Origin: an uncultured Anaerolineales bacterium
Lineage (GTDB): Bacteria; Chloroflexota; Anaerolineae; Anaerolineales; UBA4823
Assembly (NCBI GenBank): GCA_937928795.1
Contig: CALFWB010000124.1
Location: 1 to 34,044 of the forward strand
DNA: 34,044 nucleotides
Direction of reading: 5' to 3'
Shown: positions 22,884-31,439 of the stretch, piece by piece
Numbering within the stretch: position 1 is the first letter of the stretch
How the letters are laid out: each line of letters starts with the position of its first letter
Notes under the pieces: generated by a model
Told to the model about the DNA's origin: nothing
The model's input: the letters and a program-made list of their open reading frames with translations, nothing else
Database searches by the model: none
Made by a program: the position numbers and the translations under genes

Positions 22884-24765
22884 CGGAAAATTACTCCGGG
22901 TCAACCTCAGCGATTCCTCTTGGCGTGTCGAAGCCATTGAGGATTCCTTTTGGCGATTGTACTATGGTGGCTGGGGGTTGATCGCCTATTATCTTCTGAA
23001 AGAACTGCCGCCGGGGATCGATCCCCTCAGCCCACAGAACAAGTTGATCTTTGCCAATGGCCTCGTTACGGGCGCGGCGATCGGGGGCAGTGGCCGTCAT
23101 GCGGTAGGGGCTAAATCGCCCCTCATCGGGGGCTTCGGGGAAGCCGATGTGGGTGGCTTTTGGGGGGCGGAGCTTGCCAAGGCCGGTTACGACGCAATCA
23201 TCATCGAAGGGCAAGCTCCGAAGCCCGTTTACCTGTGGATCAAAGATGACCAAATCGAGATTCGCCCTGCCGAACACTTGTGGGGCTTGCTGACTGCCCG
23301 CACACAGGCTGCGATTCACGAAGAGCTGGGCGATCACCGCGTGCGAGTTGCCCAAATTGGTCCCGCCGGCGAACGTCTCTCCCCCATCTCAGCCATCATG
23401 CACGACATCAACCGCGCTGCAGCCCGCACCGGGCTGGGGGCTGTGATGGGCAGTAAGAACCTTAAGGCGATTGCCGTGCGCGGCAGCCAAAAAGTGACGC
23501 CGCGCAACCCTAAGGCGCTCAACGAATTGGCAAAATGGTATTCCCAACACTTTCCGGACACTTGGGCAGCCGATTTGCGCCTCAATGGCACCGCTTCCGG
23601 CGTCGTCCATCACCAACTCAGCGGCGGCTTGCCCACCCGTAATTTCCAAGAGGGCATCTTCAGCGGCTATGAAGCCATTAGCGGTGAGAGGATGACCGAG
23701 ACGATCCTCAAGGAGCGCGATACCTGCTTCGCCTGCCCGGTGCATTGCAAGCGCGTCGTCGAGGTGCAAGAAGGGGAGTATGTCGTTGACCCTGTCTATG
23801 GCGGGCCTGAGTACGAGACGATCGGCGCCTTTGGTTCGATGTGCGCTGTTGATGATTTAGCCGCCATTGCGCGCGCCAACCAACTGTGCAACGCTTACGG
23901 ACTGGATACCATCTCGGCCGGGGTGACAGTTGCCTGGGCAATGGATTGCTTTGAGCGTGGCTTGCTCACCCTAGAAGATACGGGTGGGATCGACCTGCGC
24001 TTTGGCAATGCCCAAGCCATGGTGCAAGCTGTGGAACTGATGGGCAAGCGAGAAGGGTTTGGCTATTTGCTTTCGCAAGGTTCCTTGCGGGCGGCGCGGG
24101 CTATTGGGCGCGGCAGCGAGGAATTCGCCATCCAAGTGAAGGGTCAAGAGGTGCCCATGCACGAGCCACGCATCAAATACGCCCTAGGCATCGGTTACGC
24201 TGTTTCCCCGACCGGCGCCGATCACAATCACAACGTTCACGATACGGATTACACCACCGAAGCCAGCATTGAAGCACTGAAGCCCTTTGGCATTACCCGC
24301 CCTCTGCCAATTGACGACCTGAGCCGCGAAAAGATGCGCTTGGCTGCCGTGGAAATCCCGTGGTCGGTGACGATGAACCTAATGGGCTTTTGTGGCTTTA
24401 TTTTCTTCACCATCGGGCGGCCGCAATTGGTCTCCCTCATCCAAGCGGTTACCGGCTGGGATATTACTCTGGAGGAGCTGCTAAGGGCAGGGGAGCGCGC
24501 TTATACCCTTGCCCGCGTTTTCAACCTGCGCGAGGGTTTGACCGCTGCTGACGATCGTTTGCCCAAGATTTTCCATCAGCCGTTCAAGGAGGGTCCCTCG
24601 GCGGGAAATTATCTCTCTCCCGATCAGGTCGAAGAAGCTAGGCGCACTTTCTATGAATTGCTCGGTTGGGATCGCGAGCAGGGCATCCCGACCAAAGCTT
24701 GTTTACAGCGCTTGGAGATCGCCTGGGCAGCAGAACACTTGCCGCCCGTCCGGCAAGAACCTTAA
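22867..24765 (+). CDS. Aldehyde:ferredoxin oxidoreductase family protein (tungsten/molybdopterin)
   Basis: This 632-aa protein has the three-domain AOR layout. The pterin-binding stretch GLGAVMGSKNLKAIAVRG is at about 189-206. The [4Fe-4S] ligands are C287-x2-C290-x3-C294 (TCFACPVHC) and C509 (MGFCGF). GPEYETIGAFG and DINRAAARTG are conserved. It should bind a tungsto- or molybdo-bispterin and oxidise an aldehyde to an acid using ferredoxin. ATG at 22867 follows GAGGAAAG and lies inside the end of the dehydratase gene, so the pair is translationally coupled. In this sugar locus the substrate may be an aldose or sugar-derived aldehyde (inference). No ferredoxin gene is adjacent. Confidence 0.93.
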   Translation: MVLGLNGKLLRVNLSDSSWRVEAIEDSFWRLYYGGWGLIAYYLLKELPPGIDPLSPQNKLIFANGLVTGAAIGGSGRHAVGAKSPLIGGFGEADVGGFWGAELAKAGYDAIIIEGQAPKPVYLWIKDDQIEIRPAEHLWGLLTARTQAAIHEELGDHRVRVAQIGPAGERLSPISAIMHDINRAAARTGLGAVMGSKNLKAIAVRGSQKVTPRNPKALNELAKWYSQHFPDTWAADLRLNGTASGVVHHQLSGGLPTRNFQEGIFSGYEAISGERMTETILKERDTCFACPVHCKRVVEVQEGEYVVDPVYGGPEYETIGAFGSMCAVDDLAAIARANQLCNAYGLDTISAGVTVAWAMDCFERGLLTLEDTGGIDLRFGNAQAMVQAVELMGKREGFGYLLSQGSLRAARAIGRGSEEFAIQVKGQEVPMHEPRIKYALGIGYAVSPTGADHNHNVHDTDYTTEASIEALKPFGITRPLPIDDLSREKMRLAAVEIPWSVTMNLMGFCGFIFFTIGRPQLVSLIQAVTGWDITLEELLRAGERAYTLARVFNLREGLTAADDRLPKIFHQPFKEGPSAGNYLSPDQVEEARRTFYELLGWDREQGIPTKACLQRLEIAWAAEHLPPVRQEP

Positions 24766-24960
24766 TACCATAATCCCTACACTGCCGCCCCGAGTGCCTT
24801 ACACTGTCGCCCCGAATGCAGTGAGGGGTCTTTGCGCAAGGGAAAATGTCTCACTGCGTTCAGCAGGACATTAACCCACTCTTTAGAGGAAGCAACAGGT
24901 GTTGAGGGCTGCTTTTCAGCTCACACTTGTGCAAAAATTTCTTAGTTGGTTCCAGTAAGG
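24766..24960. repeat. Intergenic repeats between AOR and transporter genes
   Basis: A 19-bp motif ACACTGYCGCCCCGARTGC occurs at 24779-24797 and 24801-24819, 22 bp apart. It runs on into CAGTGAGGGGTC. Near 24846-24871 ATGTC and GACAT flank CTGCGTTCAGCAG, a short foldback. They belong to the TGTC...GAATGCAGTGAGG-type repeat family. The transporter genes could still be read from the upstream promoter, as no clear terminator or new promoter is seen. Confidence 0.5.
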
Positions 24961-24968
24961 AGGATGAC

Positions 24969-26435
24969 ATGAAGAAAAAACTTTCCCGTCGCGAGTTTTT
25001 GAAGATTGGTGCTCTAGGAAGTGCTGCCCTGATCGTCTCGCGTTGCGCCCCACCGCCGGCGCCTACCGAAGCCCCTCAACCGCCTATGCCCACCGCTGCG
25101 CCCGCTCAAACCGAGGCACCCCCTGTCCCGCCTGTTGGTGGCGATGCAACCTACGAGGAGTGGATTAGTACTGTTGCTACCAATGATGCCGTCGAAATCC
25201 GCATTGCTCACTGGTTCGATCCCAACAACCCGTCTGAACACAACCAAGAGTTAATCGACTGGGCAACCGGCGAATGGAAAAAGCGTTATCCGAACGGCAC
25301 GATCAACTGGGAGTTAATCGGTTGGGGTGAGATTGACCAAAAGACGGCTGGCTTTGTCATGGCAAACGAGCCAGTGGATATCACTTACAACTGGGGCGGC
25401 GCCACCGAGAACTGGTGTAGTGGCGACTTTGTCTTGCCCCTCGATGGACAAATGCCCAAATGGTGGGTTGATTCGCGCATTCCAGCTACGCTTCAGCCTC
25501 CCTCTAACGGCTTGTGCAGCGATGGGCGCTTGGTGATGGCAGCCATGGGGATGGAAAATCAGGCTGTGATCGTGCGCGCCGATTTGCTGGAAGCAGCCGG
25601 CGTCGATCCCGCAAGTTTAGCCTCCCACGATGGGTTTGTGGCTGCTATGCAAGCCCTCAGCAAGCAACCCGGCTTTGAAAAGCCCTACGCCTTCAAGATG
25701 GGCGCCGATTGGTCAATGATGGATTCAATCAACTTTGCTTGGCGAGGCAATGACTTGACCTTTGGTGATTTTCGCGAGGACGGCTCGGAAAAGGAGGCCT
25801 GGATTCAGTCGGCAGAATTTGTCAAGAAACTGATGGAACTGACCCCTGAAGCTGCTCTGAATTGGACTTGGGCAGAGGTGGAGCAAGCCTATTCGACTGG
25901 CCAAATTGCGTGCATGGATCACGGCAACTGGTTCTACAGCGTTGGCAAAACCCTCGACACCGAAGGCAAGATCGTCAACGAAAAGATCACCGGCCTGGTG
26001 CCCTATCCATATGGTCTCTCCAGCCCCGAAAAGAAGCCTTTCATTACCTTCAGCTTAACTGGCTTCTATTTGCTCAAGACCTCACGGGAAAAGAACCGCC
26101 GCGCAGCTTTGGATTTGATGGCAATTCTCTCCCAGACCAAAGCCGCGTGGAAGCACCAAGACGGCACCGTTCCCCCTACCACAGGCTGGACGATCGAAGA
26201 GCGGCTCAAAGAAGCCTATGATCCGACCATCGCCTGGTGGTGGAAGCGCTGGGAGGAGATGAATCGGACCAGCCGCATCGTGCCGTTGACCGGTTTCTTG
26301 GCGCGAGATGAGATCACCGGCGCAGCTTATCCGTTGCTTGTCTCGATGTATCGGAATGAAATCACCCCCGAGCAATTCTACACGCAAATGCGCGAGATCG
26401 CACTGCCGCTGATCGAAGCAGCGAAGAAACAATAG
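24969..26435 (+). CDS. Sugar ABC transporter substrate-binding lipoprotein (Tat signal)
   Basis: This 488-aa family-1 extracellular solute-binding protein begins with a twin-arginine signal (LSRREFLKIG), a short hydrophobic stretch and a Cys26 followed by a Pro/Ala/Thr-rich linker (to about residue 65), as in surface lipoproteins. The residue before the Cys is Arg (IVSRC), which is unusual for a lipobox. The mature part has the tryptophan-rich ligand-binding regions of sugar-binding proteins. ATG at 24969 follows AAGGAGG at 5 nt; the open frame upstream lacks a ribosome site. Two permease genes follow, so it delivers the ligand to them. The sugar is unknown. Confidence 0.9.
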   Translation: MKKKLSRREFLKIGALGSAALIVSRCAPPPAPTEAPQPPMPTAAPAQTEAPPVPPVGGDATYEEWISTVATNDAVEIRIAHWFDPNNPSEHNQELIDWATGEWKKRYPNGTINWELIGWGEIDQKTAGFVMANEPVDITYNWGGATENWCSGDFVLPLDGQMPKWWVDSRIPATLQPPSNGLCSDGRLVMAAMGMENQAVIVRADLLEAAGVDPASLASHDGFVAAMQALSKQPGFEKPYAFKMGADWSMMDSINFAWRGNDLTFGDFREDGSEKEAWIQSAEFVKKLMELTPEAALNWTWAEVEQAYSTGQIACMDHGNWFYSVGKTLDTEGKIVNEKITGLVPYPYGLSSPEKKPFITFSLTGFYLLKTSREKNRRAALDLMAILSQTKAAWKHQDGTVPPTTGWTIEERLKEAYDPTIAWWWKRWEEMNRTSRIVPLTGFLARDEITGAAYPLLVSMYRNEITPEQFYTQMREIALPLIEAAKKQ

Positions 26436-26459
26436 CCACGTTCTTTGCTGAAAGATGCC

Positions 26460-27410
26460 ATGATCGAACCTCAGGTGATTCGCCAAGCCGGCGAAGTAAC
26501 AGAGCGAAAGCAGGGCTTTCTCTCCAGCCGCCTCAAGCGCGATGAGGTCTTGCTTGGTTATGCCCTGCTTGTGCCCAGTTTTCTCTTCATCGGCTTGGTG
26601 ATCGGCTACCCCCTAGTTCGTTCGCTTCAGCTCAGCTTGAATCGCTTTAAGCTCACCGCCGGGGTCGATTCGGAGCAGTTCTGCGGATTGTGCAACTTTC
26701 AGAGCTTGTTCCGCGACCCCTTTTTAGAGGTCTATCTGCGCAATCAGGCAATTTGGGTGTTGGGAGCAACCTTTTTGCCGATTTTGTTTGCCTTGGTGCT
26801 GGCTTTGCTGATGGATCGCGAGCTGCGCGGGCGGTGGTTCTGGCGTTCGGTAGTTCTGATCCCTTGGATGATGCCGATTGCTACCACCGCCCTCACCTGG
26901 CGCTGGATTTATGACCGCCAGTGGGGGTTACTCAACTATTATCTTCGGCAGGTGGGCTTGATCTCTGAAAATGTGGGCTTTTTAACCGATAAATTCTGGC
27001 TTTGGCCCTCCATTTTGCTCATGGCTATGTGGATGTGGTTTCCCTACAACTACGTCGCGATTTTGGCTGCCCTACAAGCTATTCCTAAAGAAATGCGCGA
27101 AGCCGCTCGAGTGGACGGTTGTACCGCATGGAAAGAGGTTTGGTATATCACCCTGCCCAGCATCCGCCCCGTGCTCACTTTATTAACCGTTCTGGGTCTG
27201 ATCTGGTCGATGAATGACTTTACCGCCATTTTTTTGCTCACCGAGGGCGGGCCTGGCATCGACTCCACGACCCTAGCACCCCTCGTGTATAAAGTCTCGT
27301 TCCGTTACTATGATCTGGGCAAGGGAGCTGCAATCGGCATGGTTTTGATGCTGATCAGCCTGATCTTCGGAGCCATCTATCTGCAAATGGTCAAAGCGGA
27401 GGAAAAATGA
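26460..27410 (+). CDS. Sugar ABC transporter permease (MalF/UgpA-like)
   Basis: This 316-aa membrane protein has six predicted helices and the EAA loop REAARVDGCTAWKEVWYITLPSIRP (about residues 215-239), which couples to the ATPase. The N-terminal 25 residues are cytoplasmic and charged. ATG at 26460 is chosen because GAAAG lies 5 nt upstream; the frame also opens at TTG 26445. It overlaps the next permease by ATGA. Confidence 0.92.
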   Translation: MIEPQVIRQAGEVTERKQGFLSSRLKRDEVLLGYALLVPSFLFIGLVIGYPLVRSLQLSLNRFKLTAGVDSEQFCGLCNFQSLFRDPFLEVYLRNQAIWVLGATFLPILFALVLALLMDRELRGRWFWRSVVLIPWMMPIATTALTWRWIYDRQWGLLNYYLRQVGLISENVGFLTDKFWLWPSILLMAMWMWFPYNYVAILAALQAIPKEMREAARVDGCTAWKEVWYITLPSIRPVLTLLTVLGLIWSMNDFTAIFLLTEGGPGIDSTTLAPLVYKVSFRYYDLGKGAAIGMVLMLISLIFGAIYLQMVKAEEK

Positions 27411-28264
27411 TCCACGCCCGCCGCACCCTACGGAAGATGAGCGAACAACTCCCCATTTATGGAGCTTTGTTTGCCTTAACGTTGTTCATTGTCGTTCCCT
27501 TCTTATGGCTTGTGACCTCGACTGTGCGCCCAGTCTCGGAGCTGTATGTCTATCCACCGCGCTGGATTCCGCAGACCTTTTCGCTAGCGGCTTATCAAAA
27601 GGCATTCCAAACCTTTGCGAAGCCGTTGCTCAATTCGGCGGTTTATGGGATCGTGACGGCGATTTTGACCCTCGTAGTTGCCTGCCCAGCCGCCTATAGC
27701 CTGACCCGCCTGAACTATCCCGGCAAGCGCAGTGTGACCGGGATTTTCTTGCTGACGCAAATGCTGCCGTTTGTCCTTTTGCTTTTACCCCTCTATATCA
27801 TCTACTTGAAGCTCGGTCTGTACAACACGCGCCTAGGATTGATCATTGGCTTCACCGCTCTAACAGTCCCTTATTCGGTGCTGTTGCTGCGCAGTTTCTT
27901 CGCGGGATTGCCGATTGAACTCGAAGAGCAAGCCATGATCGATGGCTGCACCCGCCTAGGGGCTTTGTGGCGCATTGTGCTGCCGCTTTCGACCCCGGTT
28001 TTGGTGGCTGTGGTGCTCAGCAGCATTGTGCTGGTTTGGAATGATGTCCTGTTCACCATTTTCCTCAGCAAAGATTTGGAGGTGCAAACCGCCTCGGTTG
28101 CCCTCTATCGTTTCTTTACCGTGCGCTCGGCTTCGGGCGGCGTGGCGCAAAAGGAGGTTATGCTGGCTGGTGGCGTGATCCTCACCTTGCCGGTCATTGT
28201 TTTGTTCACCTTTTTGCAGAAATACATTGCCGCCGGGATTACGGCTGGAGCGCTAAAAGGCTAA
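27407..28264 (+). CDS. Sugar ABC transporter permease (MalG/UgpE-like)
   Basis: This 285-aa membrane protein has six predicted helices and the EAA motif EEQAMIDGCTRLGALWRIVLPLSTP (about residues 170-194). It pairs with the preceding permease, whose stop overlaps its ATG. Neither the operon nor the rest of the window encodes a matching MalK/MsmX-type ATPase, so the importer probably shares one encoded elsewhere, as is common for this family. Confidence 0.92.
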   Translation: MIHARRTLRKMSEQLPIYGALFALTLFIVVPFLWLVTSTVRPVSELYVYPPRWIPQTFSLAAYQKAFQTFAKPLLNSAVYGIVTAILTLVVACPAAYSLTRLNYPGKRSVTGIFLLTQMLPFVLLLLPLYIIYLKLGLYNTRLGLIIGFTALTVPYSVLLLRSFFAGLPIELEEQAMIDGCTRLGALWRIVLPLSTPVLVAVVLSSIVLVWNDVLFTIFLSKDLEVQTASVALYRFFTVRSASGGVAQKEVMLAGGVILTLPVIVLFTFLQKYIAAGITAGALKG

Positions 28265-28325
28265 AATTGCTCGCTCGGCGCAGAGACTGCTCTGAAAACG
28301 AAGAAGAACACAAAGGAGAACCAGA

Positions 28326-29159
28326 ATGTACCAAGAATGGTTTGTCACCGAATACTTTTCTCAATACGATGAATTTGAGGATTGGGCAAAAGGGGGCAAG
28401 GTGCGCAGCATCAACGTTTACGATAAATGGATGTTGATCGTCAACCTCAACCCGAAAGAAGAGGCAGAGGTGACTCTGACTTTTTACTACATTGACGAGG
28501 CACCTCAGGATTTCACCTTCCGTTTGGCAGCCGGAAGGCAAGGGCGTTTGCATTTTTCCGATGAACCGGATAACCTCGGCACGATCAATCTGCCGCCTGG
28601 CTGTTTGCCGCGCAAACGCTTTGGCGTGCGCGTGCGCAGCACGCAAGCGGTGGTTGTGCAAGCCACAGCCGGCGACCGCATCGGCGAGGAGCGCATCACC
28701 AACAGCATGGCAACCTATCTCTACCACCCAGGCCCCTTAGGAGAAGCCGAGAAAACTTGGATGTATGTAGATTGTGTCTATCTGGTTTCCGATCGCTTCC
28801 CCCTCGAAGAACGCGAATGGCTCTCGGTGCTCAATCCTAACCCTCAGCCGGCCCATTGCACGGTGACCTTTATCCCAGGCGGTGATGTGGATGTCGGCAG
28901 GCAAGCTTCCAAGCCCATCCAAGAGTCCGTAGCTAAGGTGCAGCACACCTTCGAGGTGCCGGCCGAACGCTTGTTTTCGATCTTGATCTCTGATTGGCAA
29001 GATGTGCTGCCCAATCAACCCTATGCGGTGCGGGTTGATAGCGATCAGCCGATCACCCTGCAAGGCATCCGCCATATCTTCGAGCGCGGCAAATATGAGT
29101 TCTCGCGCTGTTGGGCGGTTTTGGATGCCATTCCCATCCCAGAGGCGTTGCGGGGGTAG
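28326..29159 (+). CDS. Protein with two ASRT-like (sensory rhodopsin transducer) beta-sandwich repeats
   Basis: This 277-aa soluble protein has no signal peptide. Residues about 28-135 resemble the Anabaena sensory rhodopsin transducer fold: a strand pair WMLIVNLNPKEEAEVTLTFYY (34-55), then LAAGRQGRLHF, then VRVRSTQAVVVQATA. A second, weaker copy covers about 150-262 (WLSVLNPNPQPAHCTVTF, then AERLFSILISD, then YAVRVDSDQPITLQGI). The duplication is my reading. ASRT-superfamily proteins have been proposed to bind small molecules such as sugars and occur in carbohydrate operons, which fits the position between the permeases and the SIS/ROK genes. ATG at 28326 follows AAGGAG. Enzymatic function, if any, is unknown. 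Confidence 0.65.
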   Translation: MYQEWFVTEYFSQYDEFEDWAKGGKVRSINVYDKWMLIVNLNPKEEAEVTLTFYYIDEAPQDFTFRLAAGRQGRLHFSDEPDNLGTINLPPGCLPRKRFGVRVRSTQAVVVQATAGDRIGEERITNSMATYLYHPGPLGEAEKTWMYVDCVYLVSDRFPLEEREWLSVLNPNPQPAHCTVTFIPGGDVDVGRQASKPIQESVAKVQHTFEVPAERLFSILISDWQDVLPNQPYAVRVDSDQPITLQGIRHIFERGKYEFSRCWAVLDAIPIPEALRG

Positions 29160-29170
29160 AAAGGAGAACG

Positions 29171-29911
29171 ATGGAGAGAAGCGTGATCGCTCAATACTTT
29201 GAAAAAGTGCACCAAGCCCTGCAGCAGGTGGAACAAACCCAATTGGAAGTGGTGCAAAAGGCGGCCGAGATCACTGCCGAACGCTTGATGGCGGGGAATC
29301 TGTTGCACGTTTTCGGCACTGGGCACAGCCATATCCTCGCCGAAGAAGTGTTCTTCCGCGCCGGCGGTTTGGTACAGGTGAATGCCATTTTAGACCCCGC
29401 TCTGATGTTGCATCTCAGCGCCTCCAAGAGCACCGATTTGGAACGCCTGCCCAATTACGCCCGCATTGTCCTAGAACGCTACGATTTGCGAGAAGGCGAT
29501 GTGTTTTTGGTGGTCTCCAATTCCGGGCGCAATGCAGTCCCCATTGAGGCAGCTCTCTATGCCGGCGAGCATGGCTTACGGGTGATTGCGATGACTTCGG
29601 TCAGCGCCTACGCCACTTTGCCCTCTCGCCACCCTTCTGGCAAAAAACTTGCCGATGTTGCCGAGATCGTTATCGACACTTGCGTCCCTGAAGGCGATGC
29701 CTCGTTAAGCCTGCCGGGATTGGAGCAACGCTTTGGCCCGCTTTCAACCATCCTCGGCTCGGCTTTGATCCAAGCTTATGTTTGTGCTATTATTGAGACC
29801 ATGCTGCGCCATCAGGTGCAACCCAAAGTCTTGATTAGCGCTAATGTGGAGAGCGGACAAGACCATTCCGCCCTGTTCCAGGACTACCGCCAGCGAATCC
29901 GCCATTTCTGA
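29171..29911 (+). CDS. SIS-domain phosphosugar isomerase/binding protein
   Basis: This 246-aa protein has one SIS fold. LLHVFGTGHSHILAEEVFFRAGG is the N-terminal strand-loop-helix, and VVSNSGRNAVPIEAALYA is the phosphosugar-binding segment with its Ser-rich loop. The length and sequence fit the UPF0309-like group often found beside sugar kinases and ABC transporters. It would isomerise or bind the phosphorylated product made by the ROK kinase encoded next. ATG at 29171 follows AAAGGAG, while the open frame upstream overlaps the previous gene and is rejected. It is 6 bp ahead of the kinase gene. Confidence 0.85.
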   Translation: MERSVIAQYFEKVHQALQQVEQTQLEVVQKAAEITAERLMAGNLLHVFGTGHSHILAEEVFFRAGGLVQVNAILDPALMLHLSASKSTDLERLPNYARIVLERYDLREGDVFLVVSNSGRNAVPIEAALYAGEHGLRVIAMTSVSAYATLPSRHPSGKKLADVAEIVIDTCVPEGDASLSLPGLEQRFGPLSTILGSALIQAYVCAIIETMLRHQVQPKVLISANVESGQDHSALFQDYRQRIRHF

Positions 29912-29917
29912 TGAGGA

Positions 29918-30913
29918 ATGGGTGACAAGGTAGCCTCTCTTTGCGCTTTAGGGTTGGATTTGGGGGGTTCAGGGCTGAAAGGTGGCGTTGTCAGCAGCAC
30001 GGGCAAGCTCCTCAAATTGAAGCGGATGCCAAGCCCGGTTCATGCGCATCCCGATCGGATTGCCGAAGCCTTGGCTGCGCTCTTGCGCACCTTAGCCACC
30101 GAAGCGCTCGCCGAGGGGTGGCAGGTGGTCGGCGCAGGGGTCTCCTCTACCTTAGATGTCGATCCGCAAAGCGGCTGCTTTCTGCCCCCTCACTTTGCCC
30201 ATTTGCAACCGTGGCAAGGCTACCCAATCGCCCAAGATTTACAAGACGCTCTCGGCTTGCCGGTTTTGGTCGAAAACGACGGCCCGATGTGTGCCTGGGG
30301 CGAGTATTTGGTTGGAGCCGGCAAGGGCTTTGACAGCCTCGTGATGGTCACACTGGGCAGCGGCGTTGGGGGAGGTGCAATTCTGGAGGGCAATCGCCTG
30401 GCGAACACGCTGGGGCGGGCAAGCTACTTTGGGCATCTGTGCATCGATCTGGATGGCTTGGAATGTCCCTGCGGGAGGCGCGGCTGTTGGGAGATGTACG
30501 TTTCGGCAACCGCTTTGGAGCAGCGAGCCGCAGAAGTGCTGGCATCGAAACAGCTTTCGCCGCGCCTAGGGATGAACCCCACCGCACAGCAAATCGTTGC
30601 GGCTGCGCAGGCTGGCGATGAGTTCGCCCTTCAACTCCTTGACGAGCTTGCAGGCTATCTGGCGATTGGCTTAACCGACTTAGCCAACCTTTTTGCGCCA
30701 CCTCTGATTGTGGTTGGTGGCGGGTTATCTCTTGCCGGCGAACTGATCCTTGCCCCTGCCAGGCAGCAGATGGACGACCTGCGCTTGCCCATCCTTCCAG
30801 AAATCGCTCTGGTTGCTTCCCAATTGCCTTTTGAAGCCGGCCTGATCGGCGCGGCTTTGCTAGCTTTGGAACGATATGGAGGTGTTCATGTCCGAGACAA
30901 CGGTTCAACCTAG
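29918..30913 (+). CDS. ROK-family sugar kinase
   Basis: This 331-aa protein has the ATP-binding motif LDLGGSGLKGG (about 13-23), the substrate/catalytic segment VENDGPMCAWGE (about 118-129), TLGSGVGGGAIL, and the ROK zinc-binding CPCGRRGCWEMY motif. The usual E-x-G-H before the zinc site is FGH here (ASYFGHLCID). It phosphorylates a sugar such as glucose, N-acetylated sugar or a related hexose. The ATG at 29918 has TGAGGA immediately upstream, which is tight; the start is moderately certain. It lies between the SIS gene and the flavoprotein gene, whose ATG overlaps its last codons. Confidence 0.88.
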   Translation: MGDKVASLCALGLDLGGSGLKGGVVSSTGKLLKLKRMPSPVHAHPDRIAEALAALLRTLATEALAEGWQVVGAGVSSTLDVDPQSGCFLPPHFAHLQPWQGYPIAQDLQDALGLPVLVENDGPMCAWGEYLVGAGKGFDSLVMVTLGSGVGGGAILEGNRLANTLGRASYFGHLCIDLDGLECPCGRRGCWEMYVSATALEQRAAEVLASKQLSPRLGMNPTAQQIVAAAQAGDEFALQLLDELAGYLAIGLTDLANLFAPPLIVVGGGLSLAGELILAPARQQMDDLRLPILPEIALVASQLPFEAGLIGAALLALERYGGVHVRDNGST

Positions 30914-31382
30914 CGTTTCACTACCTCTCAAGGGTCCCTTCACTCCTGAAAAGCTGCGTGACTTCCTCGCGCGCCCACTGATCGCCCGCTTTGCCACAGT
31001 CACTGCGCAAGGGAAACCGCACGTCGTGCCGGTCTGGTTTGAGTGGGATGGCACGCACTTGTGGGTGACTCTGGATCGCCGCTCGCAGAAATATCGCAAT
31101 ATGCTTGTTAATCCCTATTGTGCCGTGACCATCGATGAGACGTGGGGCGGTTTGCGCTTTATCGGGGCGATCTTTGAGGGAACGGTGGAGCTGATCGATC
31201 AACCTGAAGAGTGGGCGCGCGACTTCGTGCGCAAGGTCTATACCCGCTATATGGGTGAGGAAGGCTTATGTGCGCGCACCATTCAACGGATGATCAACGA
31301 AGGGCAGCATGTCGTCGCCAAAATCACCCCCCACAAGATTCTCACCTGGGACGACACGGGCGGTCCGGCGCCGGTAGGTTAG
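30888..31382 (+). CDS. Pyridoxamine 5'-phosphate oxidase-like flavoprotein
   Basis: This 164-aa protein has the split-barrel FMN/F420-binding fold: residues 24-65 (LIARFATVTAQGKPHVVPVWF, then LWVTLDRRSQKYRN) and the dimer segment FIGAIFEGTVELI. ATG at 30888 follows GGAGG (30878-30882) and overlaps the ROK gene by 26 bp. The family is diverse (PNPOx-like, general stress or F420-dependent), so the partner and substrate are not predictable. It closes the operon. Its stop (31380-31382) is followed directly by the transposase-like remnant. Confidence 0.85.
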   Translation: MSETTVQPSVSLPLKGPFTPEKLRDFLARPLIARFATVTAQGKPHVVPVWFEWDGTHLWVTLDRRSQKYRNMLVNPYCAVTIDETWGGLRFIGAIFEGTVELIDQPEEWARDFVRKVYTRYMGEEGLCARTIQRMINEGQHVVAKITPHKILTWDDTGGPAPVG

Positions 31383-31439
31383 AAAATCCTCATTGCCACC
31401 CTGCCGGGGTGGTTCGCTTGGCTGCTATCCCCGAAGAGC

